Below, in pieces: positions 25,261 through 35,169 of a stretch of 64,000 nucleotides of DNA. Where the stretch lies: the NCBI RefSeq assembly GCF_022690685.1, contig NZ_JALCYY010000016.1, forward strand, positions 33,115 through 97,114. Reading direction: 5' to 3'. How positions within the stretch are numbered: the first letter of the stretch is position 1; every line of letters begins with the position of its first letter. The DNA is from Anaeromyxobacter terrae. GTDB taxonomy: Bacteria; Myxococcota; Myxococcia; Myxococcales; Anaeromyxobacteraceae. A program made the position numbers and the translations under genes. A model generated the notes under the pieces. It was given only the letters and a program-made list of their open reading frames with translations, was not told where the DNA came from and did not search any database.

Positions 25261-25827
25261 CGCGGTCTCCATGCTTCCCGTTTCAATCACGGACGACTTG
25301 TCGTCGGCACCCATCCGCGGACGTCGGCCCTCATCCCTGTGCTGGAAACGGCCCCTTTCCGGGACCGGCACCATGGTGGGAGGCTAGCTCTCGACGCAAC
25401 GGTCGTCTCCGTGGCTCGCCGGGTGAGGAAGTGATCGGTCGCCGCCCTCCACGCGCGATTGCGGGCTCGGAACTCGTAGTAACGAGGTAACACGACCGCC
25501 AGAGCGACCAGGATCGCGACTGGCGCTGTTCGGAGCCCCCCTCGCGCGAGGCGCGCCCCCGTCGCTCGGGATCAGGTCGTTTCCGGAGGGTCGCGGAAGT
25601 TCGCGGGTACCGGTTTCAGCCGTGGCTCGGGCCGCGGAACGCAAGCTCTCGCTGCCCGGCGCAGGGCGTCCGGAAGATCGCGTCGCCAGCCTGCTCGGGC
25701 TTCATCGCGTATCCAGGTCGTGCAACCAGGGACAAGTGAGCCCTTCCCAGCCCGTGCGGGCTATTACGAATGGGAGGAGACGGACCGCCGCTCGATGAAC
25801 AGCTTGTTACGTCCCGGGGGGACGGCG
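25261..25827. other. 567-base divergent intergenic region
   Basis: The region lies between the GT39-like gene (-) and the nucleotide-sugar dehydrogenase gene (+). Part of it could be the N-terminal coding end of either neighbour if earlier starts are used (25374 for the first, 25720 or 25795 for the second). No promoter pair, repeat or small gene could be supported. Confidence 0.45.
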
Positions 25828-27144
25828 ATGCAGGCTCTTCGTGAACGGATCACGGCGCGAACCGCGTTCGTCGGCGTGGTCGGACAGGGGTACGTCGGCC
25901 TCCCGCTCGCGCTCGTGTTCAGCGAGGCCGGCTTTCGGGTGATCGGGTTCGACGTCGACGCCGCGAAGGTCGCGGCGCTCTCCCGAGGCGAGTGCTACAT
26001 CCAGCACATCGGGCCGGAGCGCGTCGCGGCCGCCGTCGCGAGCGGGTTCACGCCGACGACCGACTTCGACCGGCTCGCCGAGTGCGACGCGATCCTCATT
26101 TGCGTCCCCACCCCGCTCGGCCGGCATCGCGAGCCGGACAACTCGTACATTCACCAGACGGTCCGCCAGATCGCGCGCCGGCTCCGGCCGGGGCAGCTCG
26201 TCGTGCTCGAGTCCACCACGTACCCCGGCACCACCGACGAGGAAGTTCGCCCGATCCTGGAGGAAGGTGGGCTGCGAACTCCGGAGGACTTCCTGCTCGC
26301 GTTCTCGCCGGAGCGCGAGGACCCTGGGCGCACCGACTTCACCACGAAGAGCATCCCGAAGGTCGTGGGCGGCGTGAACACGGCCTCCACCGAGGTCGCA
26401 TCCGCGCTCTACGCGGCCGCGCTCGATCATGTGGTGCCCGTGCGCGGCGCGAGCGTCGCCGAGTCGACGAAGCTCCTCGAGAACATCTTCCGCTCGGTCA
26501 ACATCGCGCTCGTGAACGAGCTCAAGGTCATCTTCGACCACATGGGGATCGACGTGTGGGAGGTGATCCGGGCCGCGTCCACGAAGCCGTTCGGGTACAT
26601 GCCGTTCCATCCCGGTCCGGGCCTCGGAGGCCACTGCATCCCGCTCGACCCATTTTACCTGGCGTGGAAGGCGGCCGAGCACGGGGAGTGGGCGCGCTTC
26701 ATCGAGCTCGCGGGCGAGATCAACGCACGCATGCCGCGGTACGTGGTCGAGAAGATCGCAGAGGGCCTGAACGAGGACGGCAAGCCGCTCAAGGGCTCGG
26801 CGGTCCTCGTTCTCGGGCTCGCGTACAAGGCGAACATCGACGACGACCGCGAGTCGCCCTCGTACGAGATCCTGGAGCTCCTCGAGGAGCGGGGCGCGCG
26901 CGTCGACTACTGCGATCCGCACTTCCCGGCGTCGCGGAAGGGGCGCAAGCACGATCTCCGTCTGCACTCGGTCGCGTGCGATGCCGAGACCTTCGCGCGC
27001 TACGACGCCGTCGTGGTCTCCACAGCCCATGACGTGTTCAAGGATGCGGCACTCTACGAGGGGGTCCGGCTCGTAGTGGACACCCGGAACGCCGTCGCGC
27101 CGCTGTTCAGCGGGGGCGATGGCCCGCGCATCGTGCGGGCCTGA
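25828..27144 (+). CDS. UDP-sugar 6-dehydrogenase (WbpA/TuaD-like)
   Basis: The 438-residue enzyme has the NAD-binding start VVGQGYVGLPLALVFSEAGF, the STTYPGTT loop, AESTKLLENIFRSVNIALVNE, and the catalytic cysteine at about position 270 in GLGGHCIPLDPFYL. It oxidises C6 of a UDP-hexose or UDP-N-acetylhexosamine to the uronic acid in two steps; the closest type appears to be the UDP-N-acetyl sugar dehydrogenases. ATG at 25828 follows a G-rich ribosome site; longer starts at 25795 and 25720 are open but lack one. It supplies an acidic sugar to the polymer. Confidence 0.9.
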   Translation: MQALRERITARTAFVGVVGQGYVGLPLALVFSEAGFRVIGFDVDAAKVAALSRGECYIQHIGPERVAAAVASGFTPTTDFDRLAECDAILICVPTPLGRHREPDNSYIHQTVRQIARRLRPGQLVVLESTTYPGTTDEEVRPILEEGGLRTPEDFLLAFSPEREDPGRTDFTTKSIPKVVGGVNTASTEVASALYAAALDHVVPVRGASVAESTKLLENIFRSVNIALVNELKVIFDHMGIDVWEVIRAASTKPFGYMPFHPGPGLGGHCIPLDPFYLAWKAAEHGEWARFIELAGEINARMPRYVVEKIAEGLNEDGKPLKGSAVLVLGLAYKANIDDDRESPSYEILELLEERGARVDYCDPHFPASRKGRKHDLRLHSVACDAETFARYDAVVVSTAHDVFKDAALYEGVRLVVDTRNAVAPLFSGGDGPRIVRA

Positions 27145-27437
27145 AACGCTCATGGGGGCGCCCCCACGTCGGCGGACTGAGCGTGCGGCGGCGTGAAAGA
27201 CCGTGCACCGGATCCGCGGGACGCGCGAAGGGTACACGGATCGTCCGCGCTCGCACCGGGCCGCGCCGCCTGGGCGTGTTCGCAGGCACCTCGCCCGCGC
27301 GCGACCCGGCCAGATTGCGCCAGGTGGGCGACCCTCTCATGCCCGGGAGTCAGTGGACTCGCCGTGTGAGACAAGAGCACATACCTGTCACTGCACGATC
27401 CAGGGGGATGTCCGGGAGGCGGTTCGGGAGGGTAGTG

Positions 27438-29453
27438 ATGGCCCACGCTGGGTCCGTCGGCTGGGATGGGATGGGTAGTCTTCGCAGCCTGCGTGCCGTC
27501 GTTCAGGCCGCGGTGCGCGACGGAATCGACGCGTCGCCAGTTCCGCCGGCAATCCGATACGCGATCATCATCGCCTCGGACGGGGTCGCGTCGATCGTCG
27601 CCCTGGTCGTCGCGCTGTGGCTCAGGTTCGACGGTGAGATCCCGGCGGGGTACGCGCGCCTGATCCCGGCCGCGGCAGGCACGCTGGTCGTGGTGCGGCT
27701 TGCGTGCAACGCCTCCGCGCGCCTGCACCGCTGGTCGTTTCGTCTCGCCGGCCTCGCGGAGGGGATCCGCGTCGCCGCGGCGGCAGTCGCCGGGACGGTC
27801 CTGTTCGTGGCCGCGTCCTGGGTGCTCGGGCTCCACCTCCCGCGGACCGTGTACGCGCTCGAGCTCTTCCTGTCGGCGACCGCGTTCGGAGTGGTTCGCT
27901 TCCTGCCGCGCGCCGCGTTCCGGTGGGCCGGCATGTGGTCCCAGACCCTCGCCGGCGCGCCGCGCGCGCTCATCATCGGCGCGGGGCACGCGACCGAGCT
28001 GCTCGCGCGCGATCTCCGCCGCGCCTCGGAGGCGCAGTACCAGCTCGTCGGCTTCATCGACGAGAACCCGCACATGGTGCGCTGCCGCATCGATGGGATC
28101 CCGATCCTGGGCGGGATCCACGATCTCCCGATGCTCATCCGGCGTCACCGGATCGCGGTGATCCTCCTCGCCGATCCCAGGATGCCCGCGGCGCGGATCC
28201 GCGAGGTCGTCGCGCTGTGCGCCAGGTCGAGGGTCCGGTTCAAGATCACCCCGGCGTCGTGGGCGCACCTCGAGCGCCGTCTCTCCGGCGCGATGCTCGA
28301 GGACATGTCGCCGGAGGACCTCATGCCGCGCGCCGCGATCGCGTTCGACGAGCTCGAGATCCGTCGCCTCGTCGCCGGTCGCCGGGCACTGGTGACCGGA
28401 GCGGGCGGCAGCATCGGCGGCGAGCTCGCTCGGCAGCTCGCGCGAAACGGCGTTCGACAGCTCGTCATGGTCGACATGAACGAGAACGAGCTCTATCTGC
28501 GCCGCCTCGCGCTCGCGGAGGACCACCCCGAGGTGGACATCCGGTGCGAGGTCGCCGACGTGCGGGAGCCGGAGCCCCTGCGCCGCCTGGGCGAGCGCTA
28601 CCGGCCGCAGGACGTCTTCCATGCCGCGGCGCACAAGCACGTCCCGCTCATGGAGGACGCGCCCGCCGAGGCAGTGAAGAACAACGTCTTCGGCACCATG
28701 AACGCGGCGCGGATGGCCGACGAGTGCGGCGCCGAGCGGTTCGTCCTCATCTCGACGGACAAGGCGGTGAACCCGACCTCCGTGATGGGGGCGACCAAGC
28801 GCGTGGCGGAGCTGATCGTCCGCAACATCGCCCGCCGGTCGGGGATGCGCGTCACCGCCGTCCGGTTCGGCAACGTGCTCGGCTCCTCGGGAAGCATCAT
28901 CCCGATCTTCAAGCACCAGATCGCGCGCGGCGGCCCGGTGACGGTCACGCACCCGGATTGCATGCGCTACTTCATGACGATCCCGGAGGCGGTCGGGCTC
29001 GTGTTGCTCGCCGGGCTCGGCGGCCACGGCGAGCTCTGCGTGCTCGACATGGGCGAGCCGGTCCGGATCGCGGACATCGCGGGCAGCATGATCACCCTCT
29101 CCGGCCACGTCCCAGGCGAGGACGTCGAGATCGTCTACACGGGGCTGCGGCCCGGCGAGAAGCTCAACGAAGAGGTGCTCACCGAGCAGGAGGAGCGCTC
29201 GCTCGTCGTGCGGGACGGCATCCGCGTCACGCAGAGCCCGCCGCCGCCGCACGATCTCGACGCCCGGCTCGAGGAGCTGAGGCGATTCGCGAACGACGGG
29301 AACCGCGAGGCGATCCTGGCGGCGCTGAGATCGCTCGTCCCCACGTACTGCGCCCGGCCAGGTCTGCAGGACGAGCAGGGCTCGCCGTACACGACGCGGA
29401 AGCACGGCCCGCGCGAGCGGATCGCCGGAGCCGGTTGGCCGGCGACGCTGTGA
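27438..29453 (+). CDS. membrane NDP-sugar 4,6-dehydratase (PglF/CapD/WbpM family)
   Basis: The 671-residue protein has four N-terminal membrane segments (about residues 30-160), a first Rossmann-like domain (ALIIGAGHATELLA) and a catalytic short-chain dehydrogenase domain with LVTGAGGSIGGELARQL near residue 320, FHAAAHKHVPLME, STDKAVNPTSVMGATKR with the active Asp-Lys pair and VRFGNVLGSSGSIIP. It makes UDP-4-keto-6-deoxy sugars from UDP-GlcNAc, the substrate for a DegT aminotransferase such as the one at 20025. ATG at 27438 has GGGAGG at a proper distance. The 293-base gap upstream shows nothing clear. Confidence 0.92.
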   Translation: MAHAGSVGWDGMGSLRSLRAVVQAAVRDGIDASPVPPAIRYAIIIASDGVASIVALVVALWLRFDGEIPAGYARLIPAAAGTLVVVRLACNASARLHRWSFRLAGLAEGIRVAAAAVAGTVLFVAASWVLGLHLPRTVYALELFLSATAFGVVRFLPRAAFRWAGMWSQTLAGAPRALIIGAGHATELLARDLRRASEAQYQLVGFIDENPHMVRCRIDGIPILGGIHDLPMLIRRHRIAVILLADPRMPAARIREVVALCARSRVRFKITPASWAHLERRLSGAMLEDMSPEDLMPRAAIAFDELEIRRLVAGRRALVTGAGGSIGGELARQLARNGVRQLVMVDMNENELYLRRLALAEDHPEVDIRCEVADVREPEPLRRLGERYRPQDVFHAAAHKHVPLMEDAPAEAVKNNVFGTMNAARMADECGAERFVLISTDKAVNPTSVMGATKRVAELIVRNIARRSGMRVTAVRFGNVLGSSGSIIPIFKHQIARGGPVTVTHPDCMRYFMTIPEAVGLVLLAGLGGHGELCVLDMGEPVRIADIAGSMITLSGHVPGEDVEIVYTGLRPGEKLNEEVLTEQEERSLVVRDGIRVTQSPPPPHDLDARLEELRRFANDGNREAILAALRSLVPTYCARPGLQDEQGSPYTTRKHGPRERIAGAGWPATL

Positions 29454-29472
29454 GCATTGCAGGGGAGGCGGA

Positions 29473-31752
29473 ATGTCGAACGACCGGGCGAAGGGCGACG
29501 CGGTCGTAGAGGTGAACTTCGGAGCTGCGACGCTGCGCGATCTGCCGCCGCCCCAGTCGGCGCTGGCGCCGCGGAGCCCGCCCTCTCTCGTCGAGGTGCT
29601 CCACACGCTCGCCGCCGAGCGCTGGCTCATCGCGGGCGTCCTGCTCGCGGCCCTCGCGCTCTCGGTCGCGTACCTGTTCGTCGCGACGCCGATCTACGAG
29701 TCGAACCTCGTCCTGCAGATCGAGGAGCGCTCCAAGAAGCTGACCGGCCTCGAGGATCTCTCGGACTTCATGGCCGCCGCCGCGTCGCCCGCGGAGACGG
29801 AGATCGAGATCATCCGCTCCCGCTCGCTCATCGGCGGGGTCGTCGACGAGCTCGGGCTCGACGTGGAGGCGACGCCGCGCCGTGCGCCGCTCTTGGGCGC
29901 GGCGCTCGCCCGCCGGTGGCGGGGTGCAGGACCCGCCCCGGCGCGCTTCGGGCTCGAGCGCTACGGCTGGGGTGGCGAGCGGATCGATCTCAGCCGGCTC
30001 GAGGTTGGCGAGGACCTCGTCGACGACACCCTCGTGCTCACCGCGCTCGAGGGCGGTCGCTACCGGATCGGCAGCGCCGACGAGCCGAGGCTCCTCGAGG
30101 CGGCCGTCGGTTCTCGCGCCTCGGGCGGGGAGGGGGCGCGCTCGGTCGAGATCGTCGTCCACGAGCTCGTCGCTCGCCCGGGCACGCAGTTCCTCGTGAC
30201 GAAGCACGATCGCGCCGGCCTGGTGTCCCGCATCCGCCGCGCGCTGGGCGTGCAGGAGAGCGGGAGGAAGACCGGCATCCTCGTCGCGACGCTCGAGGGC
30301 CCCGAGCCGCAGCGGGTCACGTTCCTGCTGAACGCGATCGGTCGCGCGTACCTGCGCCGAAACGTGGAGCGGAAGTCCGCGGAGGCGGCGCAGATGCTGA
30401 GCTTCCTCGAGTCGCAGCTGCCGGTGCTGAAGTCGGGCGTCGACGCTGCCGAGGTGGCCCTGAACGCGTTCCAGAAGGAGAACCGCCTGGTGGACATCTC
30501 GCAGGAGGCGGAGGCGATGCTCGAGCGCGCCGTGAGGATCGAGGGGGCGCTGCAGGAGCTGCAGCTCCAGGCCACCGACCTGCGCCAGCGCTTCACGGAG
30601 AATCACCCGGCCATCGTCGCCATCCAGCAGAAGATCGCGCGCATGCAGGGCGAGCGCGCCGCGCTCGACCAGCAGATGCGGGCGCTCCCCGGGCGCGAGC
30701 TCGACTCCGTTCGCCTCGCCCGCGACGTCAAGGTCGCGTCCGAGCTGTACGTCCTCGTCCTCAACAAGGCGCAGGAGCTCAAGGTCGCGCGCTCGGGCGT
30801 CGTCGGGAACGTCGCGGTGCTGGACGCGGCGGAGGTGCCGAGGCGGCCGAGCAGCCCGCAGCGCGGGCAGGTCCTGTCCCTGGCGCTCATCCTCGGTCTG
30901 GGCCTCGGCGTCGGCATCGCCCTGGTGCGCAAGGCCTTCGACGAGGGTGCTGTCGATCCCGACGAGATCGAGGCGCGCACCGGTCTCCCGGTGTACGTGA
31001 TGATCCCGCACAGCGAGGTGGAGGCCCGGCTGGACCGCGACGCGCGCCGGGTTCCCGGCTCGTATCGCGCTGCCCTCACTCAAGCGGCGCCCGACGACCT
31101 CGCCATCGAGGGGCTTCGGAGCCTGCGCACCGCGCTCCAGTTCGCGCTCGTCGAGGCCCGGAACAACGTGATCGCCCTCGGCGCGCCATCGCCCGCGGTC
31201 GGCAAGTCCTTCATCTCGGTGAACCTCGCGCACCTCCTCGCCGCCGCCGGCCGCCGCGTGCTGCTCGTCGACGGCGATCTCCGCCGTGGCCGCCTCCATC
31301 GCTACTTCTCGCTCGAGCGCACCCCAGGGCTGTCGGACGTCGTGAGCGGCGCGACCCCGCTCGAGCAGGCGCTCCGGCGCACGCTCGTCGAGCGGCTCGA
31401 TCTCCTCTCGACGGGGCGGATCCCCCCGAACCCCGCCGAGCTCCTCGCGAGCCACCGCTTCCAGGCGCTGCTCGCAGAGCTCTCGGAGCGCTACGACCTC
31501 GTCATCGTCGACACGCCGCCTGTGCTCGCGGTCACCGACCCGACCCTGGTCGCGCGCCACGCCGGCGTGAACCTGCTCGTCCTCCGCGCTGCAGCGCACT
31601 CGGTGCACGAGATCGCCCTCGCCGTGAAGCAGCTCGGCCAGGCGGGAGTGCGGGTCCAGGGTGCGATCCTGAACGAGATGGCGGAGAAGGGCGGCCGCTA
31701 CGGCAGGTCGGGCCGGTACCATCGGTACGAGTACCGCTCCGAGACCACCTGA
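29473..31752 (+). CDS. Wzc-type polysaccharide co-polymerase with BY-kinase domain
   Basis: The 759-residue protein has a Wzz-like chain-length domain between two membrane segments (about residues 55-75 and 475-495) with a long coiled-coil region near 300-430, followed by a cytoplasmic P-loop domain. Walker A is GAPSPAVGKSF (Lys near 578), Walker A' is VLLVDGDLRRG and Walker B is LVIVDTPP, as in bacterial tyrosine kinases. The last 20 residues hold four tyrosines (743, 749, 752, 754), the usual autophosphorylation cluster. It should control polymer length and export with Wzy. It starts 19 bases after the dehydratase gene. No Wza-type outer-membrane exporter is in the window. Confidence 0.92.
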   Translation: MSNDRAKGDAVVEVNFGAATLRDLPPPQSALAPRSPPSLVEVLHTLAAERWLIAGVLLAALALSVAYLFVATPIYESNLVLQIEERSKKLTGLEDLSDFMAAAASPAETEIEIIRSRSLIGGVVDELGLDVEATPRRAPLLGAALARRWRGAGPAPARFGLERYGWGGERIDLSRLEVGEDLVDDTLVLTALEGGRYRIGSADEPRLLEAAVGSRASGGEGARSVEIVVHELVARPGTQFLVTKHDRAGLVSRIRRALGVQESGRKTGILVATLEGPEPQRVTFLLNAIGRAYLRRNVERKSAEAAQMLSFLESQLPVLKSGVDAAEVALNAFQKENRLVDISQEAEAMLERAVRIEGALQELQLQATDLRQRFTENHPAIVAIQQKIARMQGERAALDQQMRALPGRELDSVRLARDVKVASELYVLVLNKAQELKVARSGVVGNVAVLDAAEVPRRPSSPQRGQVLSLALILGLGLGVGIALVRKAFDEGAVDPDEIEARTGLPVYVMIPHSEVEARLDRDARRVPGSYRAALTQAAPDDLAIEGLRSLRTALQFALVEARNNVIALGAPSPAVGKSFISVNLAHLLAAAGRRVLLVDGDLRRGRLHRYFSLERTPGLSDVVSGATPLEQALRRTLVERLDLLSTGRIPPNPAELLASHRFQALLAELSERYDLVIVDTPPVLAVTDPTLVARHAGVNLLVLRAAAHSVHEIALAVKQLGQAGVRVQGAILNEMAEKGGRYGRSGRYHRYEYRSETT

Positions 31753-31755
31753 CCG

Positions 31756-31796
31756 GGCGCCGGCCGGCGCCGCGCGGGGGCACGCCCGCCGGCGCC
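31756..31796. terminator. GC-rich inverted repeats after the Wzc-type gene
   Basis: Four bases after the stop codon lies the perfect 16-base palindrome GGCGCCGGCCGGCGCC (31756-31771); its first nine bases can also pair with 31788-31796 across a 23-base loop. This can stop transcription or mark the end of the polysaccharide operon, but there is no T-run. Confidence 0.4.
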
Positions 31797-31867
31797 GCCC
31801 GCCCGAAAATGGACCGGTGGGGTCCCGCAAACACCCGTTCTCGCGAGGTTTTCGGCATGGTCGGCGA

Positions 31868-31897
31868 GTGACGCCGGCCGACGCGACGTGCTATAGG
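31868..31897 (+). promoter_or_regulatory. candidate sigma-70 promoter of acnB
   Basis: GTGACG (31868) and TATAGG (31892) are separated by 18 bases and the -10 is preceded by TGC. Transcription would start about 80 bases before the acnB start codon. Confidence 0.4.
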
Positions 31898-31979
31898 GCC
31901 GGAGCTTTCCCGACCTGCGTCCGCCGCCGGCTTTCCGCCCTTTGGCGGGCGCCACGTTCCGTCGGGAGGAGGAGCGACC

Positions 31980-34529
31980 GTGATCGAGGCGTACCTGAAG
32001 CACGAGGCGGAGCGGAAGGCGCAGGGCATCCCGCCCAAGCCCCTCGACCCCGCGCAGACGCGCGAGCTCGTGAAGCTGCTCGAGAGCCCGCCCAAGGGCC
32101 AGGAGGCCTTCCTCCTCGGGCTCCTGCGCGACCGCGTCTCCCCGGGCGTCGACCCGGCCGCGGAGGTGAAGGCCGGGTTCCTCGCCGACGTCGTGAAGGG
32201 CGCGAAGCGCTCGCCGCTCATCTCCAAGAAGGAGGCGGTGCAGCTCCTCGGCACGATGATGGGCGGCTACAACGTGCCGCCGCTCGTCGCGGCGCTCGCC
32301 GACCCCGCGCTCGCCGACGACGCCGCGCAGGCGCTCTCCCACATGACCTACGTCTACGGCGCGTTCGATCAGATCGTCGCGCTCGCGAAGACGAACGCCG
32401 CCGCGAAGAAGGTGCTCGACGCGTGGGCGAAGGCGGAGTGGTTCACGAGCCGCCCGGGCGTCCCGGCGCAGGTGAAGGTGAAGGTCTTCAAGGTCGACGG
32501 CGAGATCAACACGGACGACTTCTCCCCCGCGGGCGACGCGTCCACCCGGCCCGACATCCCGCTCCACGCGCTCGCGATGGGCAAGACCCGCTTCAAGGGC
32601 GGCCTCCAGACCATCGCGGAGTTCCGCGCGCAGGGCTTCCAGGTCGCCTTCGTGGGCGACGTGGTCGGCACGGGCTCCTCCCGCAAGTCCGCGTGCAACA
32701 GCGTGCAGTGGGCCATCGGCGAGGACATCCCGTTCGTCCCGAACAAGAAGCGGGGCGGCGTCATCATCGGCGGCGTCATCGCGCCGATCTTCTTCGCCAC
32801 GGCGCAGGACTCCGGCGCCCTCCCGATCCGCGCCGACGTGACGAAGCTGAAGACGGGCGACGTCGTGGTCGTCGACACGGTGAAGGGCGAGCTCCGCAGC
32901 GAGGCGGGCGAGGTCCTCTCGACCTTCAAGCTCGCGCCGAACACGCTCGCCGACGAGTACCGCGCCGGCGGCCGCATCCCGCTCACCATCGGCCGCGCCG
33001 TCACCGAGAAGGCGCGCGAGGCCGCGGGCCTCCCGCCGACCGACCTCTTCGCGAAGGTCACGAACCCGCAGCCGAAGCCGGGGCAGGGCTACTCCCTCGC
33101 GCAGAAGATGGTCGGCAAGGCGTGCGGGATCCCGGGCGCGCTCCCCGGCGGCTACTACGAGCCGAGGATGACGACGGTCGGCTCCCAGGACACGACGGGC
33201 CCGATGACGGCGGACGAGCTGAAGGAGCTCGCCTGCCTCAAGTTCCAGGCGCCGATGTTCATGCAGTCGTTCTGCCACACGGCGGCCTACCCCAAGGCGG
33301 CCGACGTGAAGATGCACCGCACGCTCCCGCAGTTCGTGCAGGAGCGCGGCGGCGTGCCGCTCCGCCCGGGCGACGGCGTCATCCACTCGTGGCTGAACCG
33401 CCTCCTCCTGCCCGACACCGTCGGGACGGGCGGCGACTCGCACACGCGCTTCCCGATCGGCATCTCGTTCCCGGCGGGCTCCGGCCTCGTCGCCTTCGCG
33501 GGCGCGCTCGGGTTCATGCCGCTCGACATGCCGGAGTCGGTGCTCGTCCGCTTCAAGGGCAAGCTCCAGCCCGGCATCACGCTGCGTGACGTCGTGAACG
33601 CCATCCCCTACTGGGCGATCCAGCAGGGCCTGCTCACGGTGCCGAAGAAGAACAAGAAGAACGTCTTCAACGGCCGGATCCTCGAGATGGAGGGGCTCCC
33701 GGACCTCACCGTCGAGCAGGCGTTCGAGCTGACCGACGCCGCGGCGGAGCGGAGCGCGGCGGCGGCGGCGGTGAAGCTCTCCGAGAAGAGCGTCGCCCAG
33801 TACCTGCGCTCGAACGTGGCGCTCATGAAGAAGATGATCGCCGACGGCTACGGCGACGCGAAGACGCTCGCCGGCCGCATCGCGGCGGCCGAGGCGTGGC
33901 TCGCGAAGCCGGAGCTCCTCTCCGCCGACGCGGGCGCCGAGTACGCCGCGGTGATCGAGATCGACCTCGCCCAGATCACCGAGCCGATCCTCGCCTGCCC
34001 GAACGACCCGGACGACGTGAAGAAGCTCACCGACGTCGCGAACACCAAGATCGACGACGTGTTCCTCGGCTCGTGCATGACGAACATCGGCCACTTCCGC
34101 GCCGCCGGAGAGATCTGGAAGGGCCAGAAGTTCAACCCCGCGGTGCGCACCTGGATCTGCCCGCCCACGCGGATGGACCAGCAGCAGCTGAAGGACGAGG
34201 CGTACTATTCGACCTACAGCGCCGTCGGCGCCCGCATCGAGATCGCGGGCTGCTCCCTCTGCATGGGCAACCAGGCGCGCGTGCCGGACGCCGCGACGGT
34301 CTTCTCGACGTCGACCCGCAACTTCGACGACCGCATGGGCAACGGCGCCAAGGTGTTCCTCGGCTCCGCGGAGCTCGGCGCGGTCGCGGCGACCCTCGGC
34401 CGCCTGCCCACGCCGGCGGAGTACTTCGCGGCGTACCAGGAGAAGATCGCGCCGAAGGCGGGGCAGGTGTACCGGTACCTGCAGTTCGACGAGCTGGAGG
34501 GCTACCAGGGCCTCAAGGTCGTCGCCTGA
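31980..34529 (+). CDS. acnB: bifunctional aconitate hydratase 2 / 2-methylisocitrate dehydratase
   Basis: The 849-residue protein is full-length AcnB, the citrate-isocitrate isomerase of the TCA cycle. It has the HEAT-like N-terminal domain (about 1-160), the swivel domain with [13 protein letters not shown] near residue 180 and [12 protein letters not shown], and the catalytic domains with [24 protein letters not shown] and the CSLCMGN motif. These give the three cysteine ligands of the 4Fe-4S cluster. The start is GTG with GGAGGAGG eight bases before it. It is a single-gene unit with its own candidate promoter and a strong hairpin after the stop. Confidence 0.97.
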   Translation: MIEAYLKHEAERKAQGIPPKPLDPAQTRELVKLLESPPKGQEAFLLGLLRDRVSPGVDPAAEVKAGFLADVVKGAKRSPLISKKEAVQLLGTMMGGYNVPPLVAALADPALADDAAQALSHMTYVYGAFDQIVALAKTNAAAKKVLDAWAKAEWFTSRPGVPAQVKVKVFKVDGEINTDDFSPAGDASTRPDIPLHALAMGKTRFKGGLQTIAEFRAQGFQVAFVGDVVGTGSSRKSACNSVQWAIGEDIPFVPNKKRGGVIIGGVIAPIFFATAQDSGALPIRADVTKLKTGDVVVVDTVKGELRSEAGEVLSTFKLAPNTLADEYRAGGRIPLTIGRAVTEKAREAAGLPPTDLFAKVTNPQPKPGQGYSLAQKMVGKACGIPGALPGGYYEPRMTTVGSQDTTGPMTADELKELACLKFQAPMFMQSFCHTAAYPKAADVKMHRTLPQFVQERGGVPLRPGDGVIHSWLNRLLLPDTVGTGGDSHTRFPIGISFPAGSGLVAFAGALGFMPLDMPESVLVRFKGKLQPGITLRDVVNAIPYWAIQQGLLTVPKKNKKNVFNGRILEMEGLPDLTVEQAFELTDAAAERSAAAAAVKLSEKSVAQYLRSNVALMKKMIADGYGDAKTLAGRIAAAEAWLAKPELLSADAGAEYAAVIEIDLAQITEPILACPNDPDDVKKLTDVANTKIDDVFLGSCMTNIGHFRAAGEIWKGQKFNPAVRTWICPPTRMDQQQLKDEAYYSTYSAVGARIEIAGCSLCMGNQARVPDAATVFSTSTRNFDDRMGNGAKVFLGSAELGAVAATLGRLPTPAEYFAAYQEKIAPKAGQVYRYLQFDELEGYQGLKVVA

Positions 34530-34560
34530 GGCTGCGGCGCGTCTCGCGCCGGTGACATTC

Positions 34561-34600
34561 GAGCGGCGCGCCGTCCTCGGACGGCGCGCCGCGCTCGTTT
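34561..34600. terminator. bidirectional hairpin after acnB
   Basis: GCGGCGCGCCGTCC (34563-34576) pairs with 34579-34592 perfectly, and the outer GAGC/GCTC can extend the stem. On the plus strand TTT follows. It separates acnB from the convergent ferritin-like gene. Confidence 0.65.
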
Positions 34601-34628
34601 CTGCGGCGCGCACCTGCGCGTCGAGGGA

Positions 34629-35096
34629 TCAGGACGCCGCGCCGGGCTGCTGCTGCTCCCAGGTCCGCTCGTCGATGGCCCGCTCGATCCACGCGAGGTG
34701 CCGCTGCTCGTCGGCGTAGTTCCGGCGCACGAGCTCGAGGACGTCCTCCGGGAACGGCTTCGCGAGCGCGCGCGCGTACGTGGACGTGGTGAGCTCCTCG
34801 TTCGGCTTCATGGCGCGGAGCGCCTGCTCCATCCCGAGCCGGGCCCGCAGGCCGGTCACGCTGCCCAGCAACGTCCCCTTCATGTCCGGCTTCGCCTCGG
34901 GCGGGCGCACGTTCAGGTCGAGCAGCGCCTTCGAGAGCTCGAGGATGTGGCGCTGGTGGTCGAGCCGGAAGCGCGCCAGCTCCGTCGCGATCGAGCCGTC
35001 GCCGATCACCTCGATGGTGCGGTCGTAGGCGACGACGGCGTCGGCGTCGAGCTGCAAGAGGTTCGACAGCTCCTCCGCGATCTCGTGCACGTTCAT
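34629..35096 (-). CDS. ferritin-like domain protein (DUF2383/PA2169-like), copy 2
   Basis: The 155-residue protein is a four-helix ferritin-like protein with the repeated acidic-His pattern expected for a metal site: DHQRHILEL in helix 2 and DEQRHLAWIERAI in the last helix, plus an acidic pair in YDRTIEVI. PPEAKPDMKG forms the crossover loop. Its function is not known; metal or peroxide handling, or stress, is an inference from the fold. ATG at 35096 has GGGAGG before it. It is a clear paralogue of the gene just upstream, which it follows by 73 bases, and the two are probably co-transcribed. Confidence 0.75.
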   Translation of the reverse strand: MNVHEIAEELSNLLQLDADAVVAYDRTIEVIGDGSIATELARFRLDHQRHILELSKALLDLNVRPPEAKPDMKGTLLGSVTGLRARLGMEQALRAMKPNEELTTSTYARALAKPFPEDVLELVRRNYADEQRHLAWIERAIDERTWEQQQPGAAS

Positions 35097-35169
35097 CTGA
35101 GAGCCTCCCGTGGAGAAAGGTGGTGACGCGCCGCGGCGCGCGCATCGCACCTCCGCCGGGCGCGCCCGA

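Noticed and set aside
31698..34613. Open reading frame of about 970 codons on the minus strand across acnB
   Set aside because: It is the antisense frame of a clear acnB gene; its product is composed of Arg, Ala, His, Glu and Val without motifs, as expected from GC-rich shadow frames.
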